Assembly: GCA_024643595.1 (NCBI GenBank)
Contig: JAHEMS010000203.1
Coordinates: 1-6,646, forward strand
Length of the DNA stretch: 6,646 nt
Direction of reading: 5' to 3'
Origin: Bacteroidota bacterium
GTDB taxonomy: Bacteria > Bacteroidota > Bacteroidia > Cytophagales > Cyclobacteriaceae
A model generated the notes under the pieces. It ran no database searches, was not told where the DNA came from, and was given only the letters and a program-made list of their open reading frames with translations. Positions 1 through 4,746 of the stretch are shown piece by piece (the stretch's first letter is position 1; the number at the start of each line of letters is the position of its first letter). A program made the translations under genes and the position numbers.

Positions 1-432
1 CTCTACGTCAAATTAGAACACTATCGGTTCCGCGATAAATTTGATTATCAGATTCGGGTCGACGATAATCTGAACAAGGAAACGATTGAGTTACCCCCCA
101 TGCTTATTCAGCCTTACATTGAAAATGCGGTATGGCACGGATTGCGCTACAAAGAATCGAAAGGCAAACTGGACGTGCATATTCGGAAAGATATACAAGG
201 GCTGAAAGTAGAAATTACTGATGATGGAATCGGCCGTAAAAAGTCGTCTGCATTAAAGACTGAAAACCAAAAGAAGCACAATTCTACTGGCTTGAAAAAT
301 ATCCAGGAAAGGCTCGATATTCTCAATACCATTTACAAAACCGATTACGTCGTTCATATTGAAGATTTACCTAACGACAGCGGCACTCGCGTAACCATCA
401 CGTTGCCAATTAAAAACGGACAAATAGCATGA
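1..432 (+). CDS. Sensor histidine kinase, LytS/YehU type, C-terminal 143 residues (5' end off the window)
   Basis: This is the catalytic end of a sensor kinase that autophosphorylates and passes the phosphate to a response regulator, here almost certainly the LytTR protein that follows 62 bp later. The frame is open from base 1, so the sensor part and the phosphorylated histidine lie upstream of the window. Numbering from the first visible codon, YVKLEHYRFRDKF (residues 2-14) is the usual end of the His_kinase (PF06580) domain. The HATPase_c fold follows: N box in PPMLIQPYIENAVWHGL (32-48, with N42), G1 box DDGIGRK (74-80), and G2-like STGLKNIQERL (95-105). An internal ATG at 100 lies inside the N-box region and is not a credible start. 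The ATP-binding residues look intact. The ligand or stimulus cannot be told from this fragment. The family call is firm. Confidence 0.93.
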   Translation, partial: LYVKLEHYRFRDKFDYQIRVDDNLNKETIELPPMLIQPYIENAVWHGLRYKESKGKLDVHIRKDIQGLKVEITDDGIGRKKSSALKTENQKKHNSTGLKNIQERLDILNTIYKTDYVVHIEDLPNDSGTRVTITLPIKNGQIA

Positions 433-494
433 TAAGCAACAAGACGCAAACAAATAAATTTCAGGATCAGATGACATTAATTAAAGAATGACAG

Positions 495-1232
495 ATGAAG
501 GCCGTAATCATTGATGACGAAAATGACAGTCGAACTATTCTGGCTAGCTACTTGAAGAAATACTGTTCTGAAGTAACTGTTTGTGGCTTTGGAGAATCGG
601 TAGCAACCGGATTGGAAGCGATCCAAAAACATCAGCCCGATATTGTATTCCTCGATATTGAAATGCCCTATGGTAATGGGTTCGATCTACTGGATAAAGT
701 AACGGATATTACATTTGAAACCATTTTTGTAACTGCTTTTGACAATTATGCCATCCAGGCACTTAATCAAAGTGCGGCATACTATCTACTTAAACCAATC
801 GATATTGACGAATTGGTTAAAGCCGTGGAAAAAATAAAAAACGAACGGAGCTCAAAAAACTACACCCAACATGCACGATTATTACTGGAAAATAAAAAGC
901 CAGGTGTCAATCAGAAAATCATGCTGCCCACCATGGAAGGATTTGAAATTGTAAATATCAACACGATAATATATTGTGAAGCTGCTGATAATTTTACCCG
1001 ATTCTTTTTTGAACAAGAGCAACCACAATTAATTTGCCGCACACTCAAGTATTTTGAAGATATCCTTACTGAGCATCGATTCCTTCGCATTCACCGATCT
1101 TTTCTTATTAATCCTGATTTTGTTGTTCGATATTCAAAAGGGAAAGGCGGATCAGTCACTATGAAAAATAATCAGGAACTTGAAATTTCACCTCTCAAGA
1201 AAAAAGAATTTTTAGATTTATTTGAATCATAA
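495..1232 (+). CDS. LytTR-family response regulator
   Basis: This is a two-component transcription regulator of 245 residues, the usual length for the LytR/AlgR type. Residues 1-120 form the receiver domain: acidic pocket D7-D8, phosphoacceptor D54 in DIVFLDIEMP, switch threonine T80 in FVTAFDNYA, and K100 in LLKPID. After a short charged linker, residues about 138-243 form the LytTR DNA-binding domain, with IIYCEAADNFTRFF (158-171) and the signature FLRIHRSFLINPDFV (196-210). All key receiver residues are present, so it should be phosphorylated by the kinase encoded just upstream; cotranscription is likely. The start at 495 is set by an in-frame TGA at 489. Only a weak purine stretch (AAAGAA, 483-488) precedes it. 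Its targets are unknown. LytTR proteins often act on neighbouring genes, which makes the secreted-protein gene at 1362 a possible but untested target. Confidence 0.95.
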   Translation: MKAVIIDDENDSRTILASYLKKYCSEVTVCGFGESVATGLEAIQKHQPDIVFLDIEMPYGNGFDLLDKVTDITFETIFVTAFDNYAIQALNQSAAYYLLKPIDIDELVKAVEKIKNERSSKNYTQHARLLLENKKPGVNQKIMLPTMEGFEIVNINTIIYCEAADNFTRFFFEQEQPQLICRTLKYFEDILTEHRFLRIHRSFLINPDFVVRYSKGKGGSVTMKNNQELEISPLKKKEFLDLFES

Positions 1233-1255
1233 TCGATTTGGATTAAAAATTCATC

Positions 1256-1273
1256 GACCATTAAGACCATTAT
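1256..1273. repeat. Two tandem copies of a 9-bp unit, GACCATTAA / GACCATTAT
   Basis: GACCATTA occurs at 1256-1263 and again at 1265-1272, one base apart, so the period is 9 bp. It lies between the LytTR regulator stop and the secreted-protein start, about 90 bp upstream of that start. LytTR proteins bind paired direct repeats of about 9 bp, but those pairs are normally separated by about 11-13 bp and have a GTT-centred core that is not evident here. The repeat is certain; any role as an operator is speculative. Confidence 0.35.
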
Positions 1274-1361
1274 TGGGCTATTAAATAAAGTCTTATTTGG
1301 ATAATCGAAACTTCATGCTTATACTGCGGGCTTACGAAATTTGTAACTAACCAATAATATC

Positions 1362-1832
1362 ATGAGAGCGAAGTTTTTTTTGATTCCAGCATTTATTCTA
1401 TTCACTATTTCATCTGCCTTTTCTCAAGAGGAGACCGTATCTGATGAAGAGCTTACACGGTATGCCACTGCGATGGATTCAATCAACGAAATGAAAGATT
1501 CGTTCATGCTTCTCATTACGGACATGGTGAAGAATGAAGAGTCTGTGACGGCTTCCCGATACAATGAGATTTCAAAAATTATTGATGATGAAGCTAAATT
1601 AAGTGAGGCAAATGCAACTCCTGAAGAAATCGCTTTTGTTAAGTCAGTCGCAGCGAAAAAAGAAGAAGAAACTGCTAAAATCAATGCTGCTTTTCAAAGC
1701 CTCGCTAAAGATTATGTGGGCGCAGCCGTATATAACAAAGTAAAAAAAGCAATTGCTGCTGACGCTGAACTGAAGGGCAGATATGATTCGCTGATTGCCG
1801 AACTTGCCAAAGACAATCCAGGAGTCGAATAA
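1362..1832 (+). CDS. Small secreted helical protein of unknown function, possibly DUF4168-like
   Basis: This encodes 156 residues. It starts with a clear Sec signal peptide: MRAK, a hydrophobic core FFLIPAFILFTISSAF, and likely cleavage after S21 (AFS|QEE) or close by. There is no lipobox cysteine, so the product is probably periplasmic or released. The mature part is charged, rich in A, E, K and D, has no cysteine or tryptophan, and reads as helical throughout. It contains two similar halves: YNEISKIIDDEAKL at 67-80 and YNKVKKAIAADAEL at 124-137. The C-terminal pattern, a YN-containing helix followed by DAEL and a basic residue, recalls the end of DUF4168 proteins, but this is from memory and tentative. 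No catalytic motif is visible. Downstream is a strong terminator. Upstream, 129 bp separate it from the LytTR regulator, so it probably has its own promoter, though I could not place one with confidence. Confidence 0.85.
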   Translation: MRAKFFLIPAFILFTISSAFSQEETVSDEELTRYATAMDSINEMKDSFMLLITDMVKNEESVTASRYNEISKIIDDEAKLSEANATPEEIAFVKSVAAKKEEETAKINAAFQSLAKDYVGAAVYNKVKKAIAADAELKGRYDSLIAELAKDNPGVE

Positions 1833-1856
1833 CTAAAACGAGATAATCTAAACTTT

Positions 1857-1883
1857 AACCAGATTCAATAATCTGGTTTTTTT
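1857..1883 (+). terminator. Rho-independent terminator of the secreted-protein gene
   Basis: A perfect 9-bp stem, AACCAGATT (1857-1865) with AATCTGGTT (1870-1878), encloses a 4-base loop CAAT and runs into seven T residues (1877-1883). It lies 24 bp after the stop of the + strand gene. The last two T residues belong to the TAA stop codon (1882-1884) of the convergent minus-strand gene. The hairpin could also form in the minus-strand transcript just past that stop, but no T-tract follows on that side. Confidence 0.9.
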
Positions 1884-2688
1884 ATGTCTTTACTTGCATC
1901 ATTTTCGTGGTAAGTGCGGCTCCGAAATCTGAAAACAATTTTACTTCATTGGCATTGCTCATATCTGCCTGGCAGGTAAGAATTACACCATCCGGTGAAA
2001 ATAACAAGCCAAACTGATCCACTTTGTTTTCATGAGTAAATCCCTGGTTACTTGATTTCCAACGTGAAATTGTAGCCGAAGTAGCATCATCAAAGTATTG
2101 CTGGGCGAGCGGTTCCACATTGGTAAGAATCATAAAATCCTTAAGTTGATCGCGCACTATTTTTATTCCATCCTCTCCGATGCTTACCAACGATTTATAT
2201 TCACTACCAAAATAGCTGCCTACATAGAGATCAAGCACCGCATCTGCTGCCTTAATAACGAGATCGTTAATAAATCCTCCTCGCTTTATAGTACCCAGCT
2301 TAATCTCCCCTGGCGTAGACATCAGCATGATGAATTTACCACTCGGTAATTGCGCAGCATTTGTTTTCCACATGGCTTTACGCTTCCATACCTGATTACT
2401 TTCTTCGCCACTGCTCCCAACCAGTACTGAGGATTTCAAGGTCCAGTCAATTCCACCGGTAGTGCCACTATAATTCGTATCGCCATGAATCTCTCCCGAT
2501 TTGGATACTCGTCCATCGGCTTGGTTCTCGACGTTTACTCCAACTTCCTGGGCTTGCATAAGTTTTTGCCCTTGAATATTCTTTTTGATTGCATTCTCCT
2601 TCTTCTTGCGAAATCTGCCAAAGATCATAAATGCAATAAATGCTACGATGGAAATCGTCATGATGTTTGAAGTAATGAATTCGGTCAT
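1882..2688 (-). CDS. Membrane-anchored protein of unknown function with a large cytoplasmic domain
   Basis: I do not recognise this 268-residue protein. Residues about 9-23 form one hydrophobic segment (IMTISIVAFIAFMIF) followed at once by GRFRKKKENAIKK. By the positive-inside rule this suggests an N-out/C-in reverse signal anchor rather than a cleaved signal peptide, so the remaining 230 or so residues should face the cytoplasm. Residues 50-80 are glycine-, serine- and asparagine-rich and probably a flexible linker. From about W82 on, the sequence alternates hydrophobic and polar residues and ends in an amphipathic segment (EVKLFSDFGAALTTKMM), as in a folded domain with sheet and helices. 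No catalytic motif or cysteine cluster is visible. An in-frame TAA lies three codons upstream of the ATG at 2688, which fixes the start. Length, composition and a candidate -7 element support a real gene. Confidence 0.8.
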   Translation of the reverse strand: MTEFITSNIMTISIVAFIAFMIFGRFRKKKENAIKKNIQGQKLMQAQEVGVNVENQADGRVSKSGEIHGDTNYSGTTGGIDWTLKSSVLVGSSGEESNQVWKRKAMWKTNAAQLPSGKFIMLMSTPGEIKLGTIKRGGFINDLVIKAADAVLDLYVGSYFGSEYKSLVSIGEDGIKIVRDQLKDFMILTNVEPLAQQYFDDATSATISRWKSSNQGFTHENKVDQFGLLFSPDGVILTCQADMSNANEVKLFSDFGAALTTKMMQVKT

Positions 2689-2711
2689 GGTCGCTTATAC
2701 GTTGTTTTTAC

Positions 2712-2719
2712 CGAAGATA
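2712..2719 (-). promoter_or_regulatory. Candidate -7 element (TATCTTCG) for the unknown membrane-protein gene
   Basis: Read on the minus strand, TATCTTCG matches the Bacteroidota -7 consensus TAnnTTTG at all but one position and lies 23 bases upstream of the ATG at 2688. A TTGG upstream is only about 16 bases away, too close for a standard -33 element, so the call rests on one box and its position. Confidence 0.35.
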
Positions 2720-2724
2720 ATAAA

Positions 2725-2886
2725 ATGGAATATGCCAATGGGATTTATACAGACAAAGAGAACGATAATATTGTCGCAGTGCGATGTATAGACCACACCC
2801 TGCCGGGCAGAATGATAAACCTGGTGTTGAAGGACCCGAAATCAAGAACGGCAACTCTTCAGCTGCCGTTCTACTCTGTTCGTTGA
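2725..2886 (+). CDS. Candidate small ORF, 53 residues, hypothetical
   Basis: On the + strand the gap between the two minus-strand genes contains an ATG-started frame with a protein-like composition. It runs from MEYANGIYTDKENDNI to a C-terminal TATLQLPFYSVR before TGA at 2884-2886, with many D, E, K and N residues and alternating hydrophobic stretches (NIVAVRCID, MINLVLKD). The open frame extends upstream to 2671 and reads similarly (YVVFTEDNK), but without another ATG, so it could instead be the tail of a decayed longer gene. Against it: no clear promoter or Shine-Dalgarno sequence, it lies opposite an otherwise normal promoter region, and its 3' part overlaps a hairpin that serves well as the terminator of the DUF1080 gene. 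I recognise no family. Confidence 0.25.
   Translation: MEYANGIYTDKENDNIVAVRCIDHTLPGRMINLVLKDPKSRTATLQLPFYSVR
2845..2872 (-). terminator. Hairpin terminator downstream of the DUF1080 lipoprotein gene
   Basis: A perfect 9-bp inverted repeat, AGAACGGCA (2845-2853) with TGCCGTTCT (2864-2872), can extend by two more pairs past one mismatch to a CTTC loop. On the minus strand it lies 23 bp after the TAA at 2896-2898 and is followed by a modest T-rich stretch (TTGATTTCGG). The stem is GC-containing and strong; the T-tract is interrupted, so termination may be less complete than at 1857-1883. Confidence 0.65.
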
Positions 2887-2895
2887 CAATATAAA

Positions 2896-3666
2896 TTATA
2901 AAACACGCACTTTAATTGAACGGTAATACACCGGCGCGCCATGATCTTGCAATGCGATCGCGCCAACTTTCGATTTATTCCAATCCGGATAATCTATCCA
3001 TTTACTTTTCTGATAACGTTGATTGTAATCATCACTTCCTTCATCAAACTCCGCCGTTTTTTCTCCGTTTAAATAATGTTCAACATGCCCGTTATTGTAA
3101 ACTATCCGGCTCGTATTCCATTCCCCAACAGGCATCACCTTCTTTTTATCAGGAGCCGCAAATAAATCATAATTGCTACCCACTTTCTGTGCAGCCATTA
3201 ATGCTTCTCCCTTCCATCCGTCATCATCAATCACCTGATATTCCGGGCCCGTATCATAGGCATGTTGATATTGTGCTCCTTCTACTACATGATAAAGAAT
3301 CCCACTATTTCCTCCAGGTGATAATTTCCATTCCAAGATCAACTCAAAATTACCGAATGACCTGGTGGTGATTAATGAGCCCCCCATGTTGCCACTTCCT
3401 TCTCCCAGGCCGCTACCATCACACATGATTGCCTCGCCTTTAACCGACCACAAGGGACCAATGGTATCGTGGTTAAACCGCTTCCAACCATCAAGGGTCA
3501 CGCCATCGAAAAGCAATACCCATCCGGATGATTTTTCTTCTTCGGTTAATTGATTTGGCACTGCCTCAATAGCAACGGTTTCTTGTTTGTTTTCTGATTT
3601 CTGGCACGACATCGAAACAAACGCTGCAAGAAAAACAACGATATGGTATAAATTCGATCTTTTCAT
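2896..3666 (-). CDS. Lipoprotein with a DUF1080 / 3-keto-disaccharide hydrolase-like domain
   Basis: The 256-residue product is an envelope lipoprotein carrying one PF06439 domain, a concanavalin-like beta-sandwich found in many Bacteroidota proteins tied to carbohydrate use. Residues 1-21 (MKRSNLYHIVVFLAAFVSMSC) form a signal peptide ending at the likely lipidated C21, though the residues before it (SMS) are a loose lipobox. After a short linker the domain opens with GWVLLFDGVTLDGWK (48-62). It continues with LEWKLSPGGNSGILYHV (111-127), GPEYQVIDDDG (140-150) and WNTSRIVYNNGHVEHYLNG (183-201), and ends with ALQDHGAPVYYRSIKVRVL (238-256), all typical of the family. The frame also has an ATG at 3729, adding 21 residues ahead of the signal peptide. 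I prefer 3666 because the signal sequence begins there and a -7-like element lies between the two starts. The family name reflects a known member's activity; the substrate here is unknown. Confidence 0.93.
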   Translation of the reverse strand: MKRSNLYHIVVFLAAFVSMSCQKSENKQETVAIEAVPNQLTEEEKSSGWVLLFDGVTLDGWKRFNHDTIGPLWSVKGEAIMCDGSGLGEGSGNMGGSLITTRSFGNFELILEWKLSPGGNSGILYHVVEGAQYQHAYDTGPEYQVIDDDGWKGEALMAAQKVGSNYDLFAAPDKKKVMPVGEWNTSRIVYNNGHVEHYLNGEKTAEFDEGSDDYNQRYQKSKWIDYPDWNKSKVGAIALQDHGAPVYYRSIKVRVL

Positions 3667-3692
3667 AACATGTAATTTATCATATGGAAATC

Positions 3693-3700
3693 CAAAATTA
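3693..3700 (-). promoter_or_regulatory. Candidate -7 element (TAATTTTG) for the DUF1080 lipoprotein gene
   Basis: On the minus strand TAATTTTG fits TAnnTTTG exactly and lies 26 bases upstream of the ATG at 3666, which implies a leader of roughly 20 bases. No clear TTG was found at the expected -33 spacing. Its position supports 3666 over 3729 as the start, since a transcript from here would lack the earlier ATG. Confidence 0.5.
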
Positions 3701-3724
3701 ATACGCCTAATTACATTATTTATC

Positions 3725-3754
3725 AGCACTTATTTGGAAGCACTTATTTGGAAG
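3725..3754. repeat. Perfect 14-bp tandem duplication upstream of the DUF1080 gene
   Basis: AGCACTTATTTGGA occurs at 3725-3738 and is repeated exactly at 3739-3752, followed by AG, the first two bases of a third copy. It lies between the yicC stop (3769) and the candidate -7 element at 3693-3700, so it covers roughly -32 to -60 relative to that element on the minus strand. That is a usual place for an activator or repressor site, but a replication-slippage duplication without function would look the same. Confidence 0.8.
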
Positions 3755-3768
3755 GTTAAAAGGTGTTT

Positions 3769-4650
3769 TTACAATACGTTATTCAACTGTTCCTTAATTT
3801 TTTCAAGTTCCTCCTTCATCATGACGACTTGCTTTTGCATCTCAGCATCGTTGGCTTTGCTGCCGATCGTATTAATCTCACGACCAATTTCCTGAGCAAT
3901 GAATCCTAGTTTCTTGCCGTTAGATTGATTATCCGACAATACATTTAAAAAATAATCCAGGTGCGCTTTAAGTCGTACCCTTTCTTCATGAATGTCCAAC
4001 TTCTCGATATAGAAAATAATCTCCTGTTCAAGTCGGTTGGTATCAAACCCTTCATTGCCAAAAAATTCTGTGATGTTGCCTTTAATCTTACTGCGAACTT
4101 TTTCAATCCGTTTCGGATCCATCAAACCTACTTCCTTCAATCCACTTGCTATGGACTGAACGTAAGCCGCAAGTTTTTCTCCGAGAACTTTGCCTTCTTC
4201 TACGCGAAATTGCTCACACTTTTGAATGGCTTCCTGAACTATACGGATTACTCGTGCCCACTCAGCAGGATCTAACTCCTCTTTGCCATTTCCCTGAATC
4301 ACGTCAGGAGAATTTAATGCCAATTGAAAAATATAATCATTAGAGGGCGTATTCACTTTCTCTGCCAGTTTTTTTATCTCGTTATAATAGGCTACGAAAA
4401 GCGATTCATTATACGATTGACGAATCTCGACACGACCCGTTTTCTGATAATCGATAGCCAGCGATACTTTCCCTCTCTCCAGTTTTTCCGCGATGATATT
4501 TCGAAGTTCCAGTTCCTTATCAGAAAACTGTTTCGCGAGCCGAAGGTTAAGATCGAGAAATTTTGAATTGAGGCTTTTTACTTCAACCGTAATGTTAACA
4601 TCACCTGTGTTCACTGTGGCTTGACCAAAGCCAGTCATAGATTTTATCAT
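3769..4650 (-). CDS. yicC: YicC/YloC family endoribonuclease
   Basis: This 293-residue protein is close in length to E. coli YicC (about 287). The family is linked to RNA turnover; E. coli YicC is reported to act as an endoribonuclease, including on the small RNA RyhB. The N-terminus MIKSMTGFGQ is the family hallmark, followed by VEVKSLNSKFLDLNLRL (23-39). The C-terminal domain shows HEERVRLKAHLDYF (221-234) and GKKLGFIAQEIGREINTI (245-262) followed by GSKANDAE (263-270), with the conserved H, E and R positions present. It ends in a charged helix. There is no signal peptide, so it acts in the cytoplasm. The start at 4650 gives the canonical N-terminus. In many Bacteroidota yicC is followed by gmk and nadD; here the next gene downstream is the DUF1080 lipoprotein. 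The outer-membrane protein gene ends 96 bp upstream, with no clear terminator between. Confidence 0.95.
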   Translation of the reverse strand: MIKSMTGFGQATVNTGDVNITVEVKSLNSKFLDLNLRLAKQFSDKELELRNIIAEKLERGKVSLAIDYQKTGRVEIRQSYNESLFVAYYNEIKKLAEKVNTPSNDYIFQLALNSPDVIQGNGKEELDPAEWARVIRIVQEAIQKCEQFRVEEGKVLGEKLAAYVQSIASGLKEVGLMDPKRIEKVRSKIKGNITEFFGNEGFDTNRLEQEIIFYIEKLDIHEERVRLKAHLDYFLNVLSDNQSNGKKLGFIAQEIGREINTIGSKANDAEMQKQVVMMKEELEKIKEQLNNVL

Positions 4651-4691
4651 GCATTCAAGAAGACCGAGCCAATTTCATCTCAATCAACTTG

Positions 4692-4720
4692 CGAAGGTAT
4701 CCAATTTTATCTTAATGAAA
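4692..4720 (-). promoter_or_regulatory. Candidate promoter for yicC (TTTC, 17 bp, TACCTTCG)
   Basis: On the minus strand TACCTTCG (4692-4699) differs by one base from TAnnTTTG and lies 41 bases upstream of the yicC start. TTTC (4717-4720) lies 17 bp further upstream, near the expected -33 position, one base off TTTG. Two near matches at about the right spacing make it plausible, but cotranscription with the upstream outer-membrane protein gene is not excluded. Confidence 0.35.
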
Positions 4721-4746
4721 GGGTGTGATGGTAGGAACTGTATCGA

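Noticed and set aside
471..491. Six-codon leader ORF (ATG at 471, TGA at 489) just before the LytTR regulator.
   Set aside because: Too short to judge, with no hairpin or run of regulatory codons that would suggest attenuation.
1296..1343. Promoter for the secreted-protein gene: TTTG at 1296-1299 with TATACTGC at 1320-1327, or GAAATTTG at 1336-1343.
   Set aside because: The first pair has good spacing but a poor -7 box; the second has a near -7 box but no -33 partner. Neither is good enough to list as a feature.
2791..2829. Small nested inverted repeats (CTGC...GCAG within ACACC...GGTGT).
   Set aside because: Arms of 4-5 bp with a large loop are expected by chance and have no T-tract or conserved RNA shape.
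2916..3371. Open + strand frame of about 150 codons opposite the DUF1080 gene.
   Set aside because: It is the antisense shadow of a clearly conserved domain, with a composition rich in H, P, S and Y that is unlike a real protein.
3667..3729. Longer start for the DUF1080 gene at 3729, adding 21 residues (MLINNVIRRINFGF...).
   Set aside because: The signal peptide begins at the ATG at 3666 and a TAnnTTTG match lies between the two starts; an added polar N-terminus would spoil the lipoprotein signal.
4651..4746. Terminator between the outer-membrane protein gene and yicC.
   Set aside because: No inverted repeat with a following T-run could be found in this 96-bp gap.
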